A stretch of 64,000 bases of DNA from Magnetospirillum sp. (GTDB taxonomy: Bacteria; Pseudomonadota; Alphaproteobacteria; Rhodospirillales; Magnetospirillaceae), in NCBI GenBank assembly GCA_024707145.1, contig JANQAI010000011.1:372001-436000 (forward strand), read 5' to 3'. The position numbers were made by a program, and so were the translations under genes. A model generated the notes under the pieces. It saw nothing but the letters and a program-made list of their open reading frames with translations. It was not told where the DNA came from and searched no databases. Positions 27,004 through 34,510 of the stretch are shown in pieces. The stretch's first letter is position 1, and each line of letters starts with the position of its first letter.

Positions 27004-27798
27004 ATGGCGGGCATCGTAACAAGGGTTTTCGGTGTGCTGGCGCTGGTCCTGGCGGGGGCCGGGACGGCCCGTGCCGCCATCCCCGGCCTGCCCACCCAGG
27101 CCCTATGCGCCGCCGAGACCGCCAAGGCCGAGCGCCTGTACGGCATTCCCTCGCAATTGCTGGACGCCATCTCGCTGGTGGAATCCGGCCGCTACGACCC
27201 CGAAAGCCGGGCAGTTCTTGCCTGGCCATGGACGGTGATGGCCGAGGGCGAGGGCAGATATTTCCCCTCCAAGGCCGAGGCGGTGGCTGAGGTCAAGAAG
27301 CTCAAGGCGCGCGGGGTCAAGAACATCGACGTGGGCTGCATGCAGGTCAACCTGATGTACCACGGCAGCGCCTTCTCCTCGCTGGAGGAGGCGTTCGAGC
27401 CCGTGACCAACGTCGGCTATGCCGCCCGCTTCCTCAAGGGGCTCTACGGCTCCACCAGCCATTGGCCCACCGCCGCCTCCTACTACCATTCCCAGACGCC
27501 CCACTTGGCCGCCGTCTATCGCGCCAAGCTGATGAAGGTGTGGAACGGCGGCGGCAGCCGCGACGCCATCGCGTCGCTCAGTCCGGTGGGGCCGCAGCGG
27601 CCGCAATTGCAGCCCACTGTTGGCCCCCGCCCGTCGTTGTCGCAACAGGTCGATCAGGCGCGCGAGGCGTGGCGCGAGAACCGGGCCAGCGCCCAGGCCG
27701 AGGCCCGCCGCATCGCCGACGCCTATCGCCAGGCGCGCATGGTGGAGTACCAGATGCGCCGCGCCCGCATGGTCGAACTGCGTCAGGCCCTGCGCTGA
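27004..27798 (+). CDS. exported lytic transglycosylase-like protein (SLT family)
   Basis: 264 residues with a signal peptide (MAGIVTRVFGVLALVLAGAGTARA). The SLT/lysozyme-like domain spans about 30-185: the catalytic Glu is in LLDAISLVESGRYD, followed by VGCMQVNLMYHG and the C-terminal ASYYHSQTPHLAAVYRAKL. It would cleave peptidoglycan in the periplasm. The last 60 residues form a charged, Ala/Arg-rich helix. The start at 27004 agrees with the sigma-54 promoter; the open frame 126 bases further upstream would precede the transcription start. Confidence 0.85.
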   Translation: MAGIVTRVFGVLALVLAGAGTARAAIPGLPTQALCAAETAKAERLYGIPSQLLDAISLVESGRYDPESRAVLAWPWTVMAEGEGRYFPSKAEAVAEVKKLKARGVKNIDVGCMQVNLMYHGSAFSSLEEAFEPVTNVGYAARFLKGLYGSTSHWPTAASYYHSQTPHLAAVYRAKLMKVWNGGGSRDAIASLSPVGPQRPQLQPTVGPRPSLSQQVDQAREAWRENRASAQAEARRIADAYRQARMVEYQMRRARMVELRQALR

Positions 27799-27857
27799 CG
27801 GGAAGCCTGCTCCGACGGGAACTTGACCGGGGGCGGGGGGTGCCTACCTTCACTCCC

Positions 27858-28631
27858 ATGGCAAACCTGCTTCGACCTCCGCCCGCCGCCGCCCCCGACT
27901 GGGCCTGGTTCCTCGACGTGGACGGCACCTTGATCGAGATCGCGCCAACGCCCTCGGCCATCGTCATGCCCGAGGAGTTGCCGCCCTTGCTCCAGCGCCT
28001 GCACGACCAGCATGGCGGAGCTTTGGCACTGGTGTCGGGGCGTCGCCTCGATAACTTGCGCCAGCTGATGGCGCCGTTCGATCCCCCCGCCGCCGGCCTG
28101 CACGGTCTGGAATGGCGCGACGGCGCCGGGCTGGTGGGGCGGGTGGAGCCGCCGCCGGGCCTGGAGGAGATGCGCCGGCGGCTGCACCGCGAGGCCGAAC
28201 AGGTCACCGGATTGCTGCTGGAGGACAAGGGGCCGGCCCTCGCCCTGCACTACCGCCAGGCTCCCGACCTGGCGGAATACGTGCTGCGCACCGCCGAGGC
28301 GGTGGTCCGCGACCACCCCGCCTACGGCCTGGTGGTGGGCAAGATGGTGGTGGAGATCAAGCCCCGCGGCGCCGACAAGGGGGCGGCGGTCGCCGCCTTC
28401 ATGCGTGCGCCGCCCTTTGCCGGCCGGGTGCCGGTGTTCGTGGGCGACGACGTCACCGACGAGGATGGCTTCGCCACCGCCAATGCCATGGGCGGCGTTT
28501 CCGTGCTGGTGGGGCCGCCGCGCGATACGGCGGCGCGCTACGGCCTGCCCGACATCGAGGCCTGCCGTGTCTGGCTGGCCACCTCCGCCGGCACCCATTG
28601 GATACCGCATATGGGCGAGGGGGCGGATTAA
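27858..28631 (+). CDS. otsB: trehalose-6-phosphate phosphatase
   Basis: 257 residues of the HAD superfamily. Motif I is FLDVDGTLIEIAPTP (nucleophile Asp), motif II the Ser of ALVSGR, motif III the Lys of GADKGAAVAAFM, and motif IV is FVGDDVTDEDGF. These define OtsB, which removes phosphate from trehalose-6-phosphate. The partner synthase OtsA is not in the window. No ribosome binding site is visible before ATG 27858, and a TTGACC-16-TACCTT promoter-like pair places transcription start at or near the ATG, so the mRNA may be leaderless. Confidence 0.93.
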   Translation: MANLLRPPPAAAPDWAWFLDVDGTLIEIAPTPSAIVMPEELPPLLQRLHDQHGGALALVSGRRLDNLRQLMAPFDPPAAGLHGLEWRDGAGLVGRVEPPPGLEEMRRRLHREAEQVTGLLLEDKGPALALHYRQAPDLAEYVLRTAEAVVRDHPAYGLVVGKMVVEIKPRGADKGAAVAAFMRAPPFAGRVPVFVGDDVTDEDGFATANAMGGVSVLVGPPRDTAARYGLPDIEACRVWLATSAGTHWIPHMGEGAD

Positions 28632-28651
28632 GCGGGCTTCGACCCTGGGGC

Positions 28652-29221
28652 TTAGATGGGGATGCCGGCCAGTTGCTCGCGCAGTTCGTCGCTTTCCTTG
28701 CGCACGTCGGCCAGATGGGGGTTGATGGCCAGGGCGGCGTCGAAGGCCTGCAGCGCCGCCTTCTTGTCCTCCAGTTCCAGCATGATGCGGCCCAGGCCGG
28801 CCAGGGCGCCGAAATGGCGCGGTTCCAGCGCCAGCACCCGCTCGATGTCGGCCACCGCCTCGCCGTACTCGTCACGCAGGTAATGGATGGTGGCGCGCAG
28901 GTTCCAGCCTTCCACGTAATCGGGGGCGGTGGCCACCACTTGGTTGCACAGCTCCAGCGCCTCGTCGGTACGGCCGCCGTGCACCGCTTCGGCCGCCCGC
29001 TTCATCAGTGTGTCCACCCCTTGGCGTCCCGATTGCGCCCAGACGCGGCGGATGGTCACCTCGATCAGGTGGGCCTCCTCGTCGTCCTGGGTGGATTGCA
29101 GGCGCATGAACAGGGCGTTCAGGCTGGCCGAACGATCACCGTGCACCGCCGGATCGGTGGAACATGACATGCTGGCGCCCAGCAAGACGACCAGGAGGGC
29201 CGAAAGCAATATGCGTTTCAT
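28652..29221 (-). CDS. TPR-repeat exported protein, possible lipoprotein
   Basis: 189 residues: signal sequence MKRILLSALLVVLLGASMSC, where Cys is preceded by SMS, so the lipobox is weak. About three tetratricopeptide repeats follow (GWNLRATIHYLRDEYGEAVA, FGALAGLGRIMLELEDKKAA and following). TPRs bind proteins; the partner is unknown. It is convergent with otsB, 20 bases apart, and upstream of it on the same strand lies rpmJ. Confidence 0.82.
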   Translation of the reverse strand: MKRILLSALLVVLLGASMSCSTDPAVHGDRSASLNALFMRLQSTQDDEEAHLIEVTIRRVWAQSGRQGVDTLMKRAAEAVHGGRTDEALELCNQVVATAPDYVEGWNLRATIHYLRDEYGEAVADIERVLALEPRHFGALAGLGRIMLELEDKKAALQAFDAALAINPHLADVRKESDELREQLAGIPI

Positions 29222-29306
29222 TGCCCGTATATGGTCACAGGCCCAGGTGGCGCCAAGCGCTTCAGGCTAGGCCGGGTGGAGAGGCGCCGGCTCCCCCGGA
29301 TAGGGC

Positions 29307-29345
29307 AAAAAGAAAACCGCACCCCCGATCAGGGGCGCGGTTCTC
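29307..29345 (-). terminator. terminator of rpmJ
   Basis: On the minus strand GAACCGCGCCCCT pairs with GGGGGTGCGGTTTTC and is followed by TTTTTG. It lies 27 bases after the rpmJ stop. Confidence 0.85.
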
Positions 29346-29371
29346 ATCAAACGGCTTAGCTGCCCGAGGGC

Positions 29372-29497
29372 TCAGCCCTGGCGGGCCTTGAAGCGCGGGT
29401 TCGTCTTGTTGATGACGTACACCCGGCCCTTGCGGCGAACGATGCGGCAGTTCTTGTCGCGCAGCTTGGCCGACTTCAGCGAGTTGCGAATCTTCAT
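29372..29497 (-). CDS. rpmJ: 50S ribosomal protein L36
   Basis: 41 residues, [20 protein letters not shown] then [20 protein letters not shown], the alphaproteobacterial form of L36 in which the Cys/His zinc ligands are mostly lost (one Cys remains). It is a component of the large ribosomal subunit near the peptidyl-transferase centre. It is a single gene with its own terminator. Confidence 0.97.
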
Positions 29498-29680
29498 GGT
29501 CCACTTCCTATGCGCTAGGTCGCCTGAGGCTTCCCGTTGATACGATCCGGGGTGCGCGACCGGAGGCGGGGAAAATACGGAAACCCCGGGGGCGTGTCAA
29601 CCATATGGTTGGGATTTTTTCGCGCGGCGCCTCAATCCCTTGGGGCTGCGCCGGCGGAGCGGCCTTGCTATATTGCCATC

Positions 29681-30469
29681 ATGCTGCATTTCATCCCCCT
29701 CGACCATCCCGAACCGGCGCCGTTCGAGTGCATCGACGGGCCCGACGATGCCGGCCTGCTGCTGATCTGCGACCATGCCTCGCCGGTGATTCCTGTCGGC
29801 TACGGCGAACTGGGCGTGGCCGGCGAGCACCGCTATGCCCATGTGGCCTGGGACATCGGCGCCGCCGAGGTGACGCGCGGCCTGGCCGTCCGCCTGGGCG
29901 CCCCCGCAGTGCTGGCCGGGGTGAGCCGGCTGGTCATCGATTGCAACCGCCAGCCGGGCGATCCCGGCTCCATCCCCGTCAATTCCTGCGGCGTGCCGGT
30001 GCCGGGCAACGCGCGGGTGGACGATGCCGAGGCCGACGCCCGGGCCGAGCGCTGGTTCTGGCCCTACCACCACGAGATCGGCACGCGGCTGGCGCATCTG
30101 TTCCGCCACGGGCGGGTGCCGGCCATGGTGTCGGTGCACAGCTTCACCCCCTGCCTGGGCCAGGCGCCCCGGCCCTGGCACGTGGGCGTACTGTCCAACC
30201 GCGACACCCGCATGTCGGGACCAGTCCTGCGGGGGCTGCGGGGGCGGGCGGAGCTGGTGGTGGGGGACAACCAGCCCTATTCGGCACGCGAGATCAACTA
30301 CACCCTGGACACCCATGCCGGCGCCGCCGGCCTGCCCCACGTGTCGTTCGAGATCCGCCAGGACCTGGTGGCCGACGGGCCGTCCTGCGCCCGCTGGGCC
30401 GACCTGCTGGCCGAAGTGCTGCGCCCGGTGCTGGCCGACGAAAGCCTGCGCCGGGTCGAGGTGTTCTGA
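29681..30469 (+). CDS. N-formylglutamate amidohydrolase family protein
   Basis: 262 residues. Family landmarks: LLLICDHASPVIPVGYGEL, HVAWDIGAAEVTRGLA, LVIDCNR, MVSVHSFTPCL with the metal-binding His, and GDNQPYS...INYTLDTHAGAAGLPHV. The family hydrolyses N-formyl amino acids such as N-formylglutamate; no other histidine-degradation gene is adjacent, so the substrate may differ. ATG 29681 has no clear ribosome binding site. The stop is one base before a MITE insertion. Confidence 0.88.
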   Translation: MLHFIPLDHPEPAPFECIDGPDDAGLLLICDHASPVIPVGYGELGVAGEHRYAHVAWDIGAAEVTRGLAVRLGAPAVLAGVSRLVIDCNRQPGDPGSIPVNSCGVPVPGNARVDDAEADARAERWFWPYHHEIGTRLAHLFRHGRVPAMVSVHSFTPCLGQAPRPWHVGVLSNRDTRMSGPVLRGLRGRAELVVGDNQPYSAREINYTLDTHAGAAGLPHVSFEIRQDLVADGPSCARWADLLAEVLRPVLADESLRRVEVF

Positions 30470-30470
30470 G

Positions 30471-30675
30471 CTAACAGGCTGCGGAAAAACTCGGCGCCGC
30501 TGTCAATTTTCTCAATTCGTCATGGCCGGGCTTGACCCGGCCATCCGCGTGTTTCCGTAAGAATGCCCTTGGAAACAGACGGTTAGGTGGCACCACGTGG
30601 ATGGCCGGATCAAGTCCGGCCATGACGGAAAGAGGCGTTAGGACGCCAGATCGGAGTTTTTCCGCAGCCCGCTAA
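30471..30675. mobile_element. 197-bp MITE with 18-bp terminal inverted repeats and CTAA target duplication
   Basis: Terminal repeats 30475-30492 (CAGGCTGCGGAAAAACTC) and 30654-30671 (its complement with one mismatch; 16 bp are perfect) are directly flanked by CTAA on both sides, an IS5-type YTAR duplication. Inside are two REP-like palindromes in opposite orientation (30520-30548 and about 30602-30636). There is no coding sequence. It sits exactly between two convergent genes and its right duplication contains the stop codon of the exonuclease gene. Confidence 0.8.
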
Positions 30676-32585
30676 AGCGTCTGCTGGCGCTGGTGCAGTT
30701 GGATGTTGATGTCCAGTTGCTTGACCACCTGATCCAGGGTGGTGATGCCCCGTTCCTCCAGCATGTCGATCTGGCGCAGCAGCACGGCGGCGGTGACGAT
30801 GGCGTCGCCCAGCGCGGTGTGGCGGTCGGTGATCTCGATGCCGAAGCGGTCGCAGATGGCATCCAGCGAATGGCCGGCCTCGGCTCCGTCCAGGAAGTTG
30901 GACAGCATCATGGTGTCCAGCACCGGGTTGTCGAACTTGACGCCCAGCTCGCGCTCGCGCATGCGCAGGAACTTCAGGTCGAAGGCGGCGTTGTGGGCCA
31001 CCAGCACGTCGTCGGCGGCATAGGCCTTGAACTGGGGCAGCACCACGCCGATGGGCGGCTTGTCGCGGGCCATGTCGTCGGTGATGCCGTGGAAGCGGAT
31101 GCTCTCCGCCGGGATGGGGCGGCCGGGATTGACGATGCGGTTGAAGCTCTCGCCCGACAGGATGCGGCCGTTGACCACGCGCACGGCGCCGATCTGCACG
31201 ATCTGGTCGCCCTGGCTGGGGGCCAGGCCGGTGGTCTCGGTATCGAACACCACGAAGGTCAGCGAGCGTAGTGGGCGGCGGCCGCGCTCGCCGATGTCGC
31301 GGGTGTTGTCCAGCAGGCCGAGGTCATAGAATTCCGGCCGCGTGGGCAACGAGGCGGCACGGCTCTGCGGCCGCATCTCGACGCCCTTGCGCATGGGCAG
31401 CTGCAGCCATGAGCGGCCCGCACGGTGCTCCTGGCGGATGGCGTCGCCGGCATGGTGGACCAGCACGTCGCGCACGGTCATGCCGCCCAGCGAGGAGAGC
31501 GGCCTGGACAGCCAGCTTTCCAGCGCTGGCTTGGCGGCGGTGCTGCCGGCCCAGCCCACCTCGACCCAGCATTCGTCCTCGCTGGCGGTCGCCGCCAGGT
31601 CCATTTCCTCCAGGCCGAAGCGCTCGGAAATCTGGCGGATCAACGCCTCCATGGCCAGGGCGAGCGAGTGGGAATCGGCGTGCAGCCAGACGGACAGACC
31701 GGTGACGGTGACCTTCAGCGCTTCGCCGTCGAAGCGCCGCGCCACCAGGCCGAAGAAGTCGCCGGAATGCAGGTCGGCCATGGGCCACCACTCGCTCAGC
31801 GCCCGCTGGTAGCCGGCGGTCACTCGCTTGAGGGCATCGCCGATGGTCTCGGCCTCGCGCGCCACCAGGGCGGGGTTGTCGGCGGCCAGCCGCAGGCGCA
31901 GCAGGGGCGATTCCAGTTCCTCGGCGACCTCGCGCAGCAGGGCGTCGCGCCGCGACAGCGCCGCCACCTGCGGGCCGGCATCCACCATGGTGACCACATA
32001 GCCGGTGGGGTCGCCCTCGGCCCCGCGGATCAGCGTCATGCGTGCCTGCAGCAGCATGCGGCCGTCGACGGTGCCGGCCAGGAAGGGGGCGCCGCGTCCA
32101 GCCAGTTCCTGCCGGTGGGTCAGCATCTCCAGCATGTGCACCACGGGATCGCGGGCCACCGTCTCGAACAGCGAGCGGCCCAGGCCGAGCTGGCCGGCCT
32201 CGGCCAGCATGTCCATGGCGACGGAATTATAAAGCACCACCTGGTGGCGCAGGTTGCACACCACCACGCCCTCGTGCAGGTCGTTCAGAATGGCGGCCAG
32301 GCGCGAGGCGGTTTCCTCGGCCTTGGCCGTGGCTCCCGCCAGGCCGTCGGCCAGATCGCGGCGGGCGGAGGCCAGCCGGGCGCTCAGCGAGTTCACCGCC
32401 TCGGGCAGGGGCGCCAGCATGACGTAGCGGGCGGGATCGATGCTCTCGCGGCTGCTGCCATGGGCGATGGCGCGGAGCTCCGCGGCCAGGCGCCGGATCA
32501 GGCGCACCACCTGGAAATCGACGATCTTCCACGCCAGGGCGAACATGACGGCGGCGCCGGCCAGCGCCACCATGGTCAACGCCAT
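30672..32585 (-). CDS. membrane sensor with PAS and degenerate kinase-like regions fused to a DEDDh 3'-5' exonuclease
   Basis: 637 residues. An N-terminal membrane helix (about 4-22) is followed by a HAMP-like linker, a PAS domain (about 110-220, AILNDLHEGVVVCNLRHQVV), and a region shaped like a histidine kinase core in which the H-box reads EELESPLLRLRL and so lacks the phospho-accepting His. The C-terminal ~190 residues are a DnaQ-like exonuclease with FVVFDTETTG (Asp, Glu), VAHNAAFDLKFL (Asp) and DRHTALGDAI (His, Asp). All DEDDh residues are present. The start at 32585 overlaps the stop of a 39-aa membrane protein (TGATG). Confidence 0.88.
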   Translation of the reverse strand: MALTMVALAGAAVMFALAWKIVDFQVVRLIRRLAAELRAIAHGSSRESIDPARYVMLAPLPEAVNSLSARLASARRDLADGLAGATAKAEETASRLAAILNDLHEGVVVCNLRHQVVLYNSVAMDMLAEAGQLGLGRSLFETVARDPVVHMLEMLTHRQELAGRGAPFLAGTVDGRMLLQARMTLIRGAEGDPTGYVVTMVDAGPQVAALSRRDALLREVAEELESPLLRLRLAADNPALVAREAETIGDALKRVTAGYQRALSEWWPMADLHSGDFFGLVARRFDGEALKVTVTGLSVWLHADSHSLALAMEALIRQISERFGLEEMDLAATASEDECWVEVGWAGSTAAKPALESWLSRPLSSLGGMTVRDVLVHHAGDAIRQEHRAGRSWLQLPMRKGVEMRPQSRAASLPTRPEFYDLGLLDNTRDIGERGRRPLRSLTFVVFDTETTGLAPSQGDQIVQIGAVRVVNGRILSGESFNRIVNPGRPIPAESIRFHGITDDMARDKPPIGVVLPQFKAYAADDVLVAHNAAFDLKFLRMRERELGVKFDNPVLDTMMLSNFLDGAEAGHSLDAICDRFGIEITDRHTALGDAIVTAAVLLRQIDMLEERGITTLDQVVKQLDINIQLHQRQQTL

Positions 32586-32704
32586 CAACTCTTCGTGGTC
32601 GACGACTCCTGGGACAGGAAATAGGCGGCGGCGACGATGACGACGACGTTGGCGATGAAAGCGGCCAACAGCCAGGGGAAGGGCCCCCGCCATGGGTTGG
32701 GCAC
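32585..32704 (-). CDS. 39-aa single-span membrane protein translationally coupled to the exonuclease fusion
   Basis: MPNPWRGPFPWLLAAFIANV continues through one hydrophobic helix (about 10-30) to a short polar end SQESSTTKS. It starts at GTG 32704 behind GGAGAGGAG and stops within TGATG, where the next protein starts. The strong ribosome binding site and tight coupling support real translation. It could alternatively be the first membrane helix of the fusion protein, separated by a frameshift. Function unknown. Confidence 0.6.
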   Translation of the reverse strand: MPNPWRGPFPWLLAAFIANVVVIVAAAYFLSQESSTTKS

Positions 32705-32878
32705 GAATCGTCTCCTCTCCTCGGACCTGCTTGTTATGTTCTTGTGCTTCTTGCGTTCTTGGCACGCACGGCCGGCTGCCGGAGGGGGCGGTCCCCGCCG
32801 GCAGTCATCCGCGCAGTGCATGCCAATTATGCAATAACGCAGGTCCGGCACACAAGGTGCCCTGGGAAAGGCGGGCGG

Positions 32879-33073
32879 TCAGTGCGTCAGCCCATGGCGG
32901 TTGGCGATCAGCGACAGCGCGGCCGACATCGATTCGCCACCGTAATAGCATTGCAGCAGTAGCCGCGTGTCCACTCCCAGCGCCCGGCAGGAACGACCGT
33001 GGCGGTCCATCAGGCGGGCATCCAGGTCGGCGGCCCATAAAGTGAAACCGGAATCGAACAACGGATACGACAT
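32879..33073 (-). CDS. small hypothetical protein (64 aa)
   Basis: MSYPLFDSGFTLWAADLDAR opens a 64-residue soluble protein. GGAGGATGAAGG directly precedes the ATG and third positions are GC-rich, so it is probably real. No family recognised. It stands alone between the exonuclease operon and a divergent solute-binding protein gene. Confidence 0.55.
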   Translation of the reverse strand: MSYPLFDSGFTLWAADLDARLMDRHGRSCRALGVDTRLLLQCYYGGESMSAALSLIANRHGLTH

Positions 33074-33249
33074 CCTTCATCCTCCAGTTTCGCCAGCGCC
33101 AAGCTGGCGGCACCGGGAAACCATAGAACGCCAATCCGGCTGGTTGAGGGCGCCATGATGGCGATAATACGGCAGGTGGTGATGGACGGAGGCGGCCAAA
33201 TGCGGTTGAATGCGCACAGGCCGCATGTGCTGCGTCAAAGGGGGGAGCC

Positions 33250-34020
33250 GTGATCGGACGTGTTTTGGCCGCACTGATACTGGTGTTCGGCGCATGGGGG
33301 CTGCGTGCCGAGGCGGCCCAGGTGGTGCGGGTGGGCGGCTACGACTTCCCGCCCTTCGTCGAAATGGACGGCAGCGGCACGGCCAGGGGGGTGACCCTGG
33401 CCCTCATCGATGCCTTCAACAAGGCTCAGTCGCAGTATGAGTTCCAGTTCGTCGCCACCTCGGCGCGGCGGCGCTATGCCGACCTGGCCGAGGGGCGCTT
33501 CGACCTCATCTTCTTCGAAAGCCCGGAATGGGAGTGGGCGGCCAAAGGCCTGCCGGTGGATTTCTCCAACGTCTTCCTGCGCGGCGGCGAGGTCTATGTC
33601 GCCCCGGCCAAGCCCGGCCGCGGCCAGGAATGGTTCGACGACCTGAAGTCCAAGCGGCTGGTGGGCATCCTGGGTTATCATTACGGCTTCGCCGATTTCG
33701 TCGCCGACCCCGACGTCCTGGCCCGCAACTGGAACATCAAGCTGGTCAGCAGCCACCGTTCGGCCGTCGAGATGGTCCTGGCCGAGCGCATGGACGTGGC
33801 GGTGATGACCGATTCCTACTTGTGGGCCTATCTGGCCCGCAACCCCGGCGCCCGCGAGCGCCTGCTGGTGTCCGACCGCTACGACCAACGCTACAACCAC
33901 CGCATCCTGGTGCGCCGGGGCGGCCCCATGGACGTGGAGAGCGTCAACCGGATGCTGGCCGGGCTCGAGCGGGACGGCACCCTGGCGCGCCTGTGGCGGA
34001 CCACCGGGGTGCTGCGCTAA
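33250..34020 (+). CDS. periplasmic solute-binding protein, family 3
   Basis: 256 residues: signal peptide (MIGRVLAALILVFGAWGLRAEA) and an SBP_bac_3 fold (VVRVGGYDFPPFVEMDGSG, GVTLALIDAFNKAQSQYEFQ, GRFDLIFFESPEWEW). The family binds amino acids or other small ligands; orphan members without a permease, as here, often serve as sensors. GTG 33250 follows AAAGGGGGGAGCC. Ligand unknown. Confidence 0.85.
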   Translation: MIGRVLAALILVFGAWGLRAEAAQVVRVGGYDFPPFVEMDGSGTARGVTLALIDAFNKAQSQYEFQFVATSARRRYADLAEGRFDLIFFESPEWEWAAKGLPVDFSNVFLRGGEVYVAPAKPGRGQEWFDDLKSKRLVGILGYHYGFADFVADPDVLARNWNIKLVSSHRSAVEMVLAERMDVAVMTDSYLWAYLARNPGARERLLVSDRYDQRYNHRILVRRGGPMDVESVNRMLAGLERDGTLARLWRTTGVLR

Positions 34021-34102
34021 CTCTTTGACAAAATTATGAAAGTGGAGCCGCGCGGCCGCATCTGCTAAGGGAGTGCGCACACTGCCCATGCGAGAGGACG
34101 CC

Positions 34103-34423
34103 ATGCACGCCACCGTGGAAACCGCCGACGATGCCGCCGTCGTCTATCTGGACGGCCGCCTGACCTTCGCCGAGAACGGCGCCTTCCGCCAAGTGGTGGA
34201 AGAACTGCAGCAGGTGGATCACTCGCAGGTGGTGATCGACCTGTCCCGCCTGGATTTCATCGATTCCGCAGGGCTGGGGATGCTGTTGGTGGCGCGCGAT
34301 CTGGTGGCCGCCCACGGCGGCGGCGTCGCCTTGCGGCATGCCGCCGGCCAGGTGGGCCGCATGCTGCACCTCGCCAAGTTCGGCGACTTCTTCGCCATGG
34401 ACGGAGGGTGTGCGCAGGTTTAA
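34103..34423 (+). CDS. STAS-domain protein (anti-sigma factor antagonist type)
   Basis: 106 residues forming one STAS domain: AVVYLDGRLTFAENGAFRQV, VVIDLSRLDFIDSAGLGML with the Ser that is phosphorylated in SpoIIAA-like proteins, and a C-terminal helix. ATG 34103 is chosen for GAGAGGAC upstream. No partner kinase or phosphatase is adjacent. It precedes a chemoreceptor gene by 87 bases; a link to signalling is inferred. Confidence 0.9.
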   Translation: MHATVETADDAAVVYLDGRLTFAENGAFRQVVEELQQVDHSQVVIDLSRLDFIDSAGLGMLLVARDLVAAHGGGVALRHAAGQVGRMLHLAKFGDFFAMDGGCAQV

Positions 34424-34510
34424 CCGAAGAGTAAGGGGGCTGTCACATACCTGTCACTCCGTCTCCCTATAGTCGGGACCCGCTCCTCCATTTCTCCAAG
34501 GGTCCCCAAG

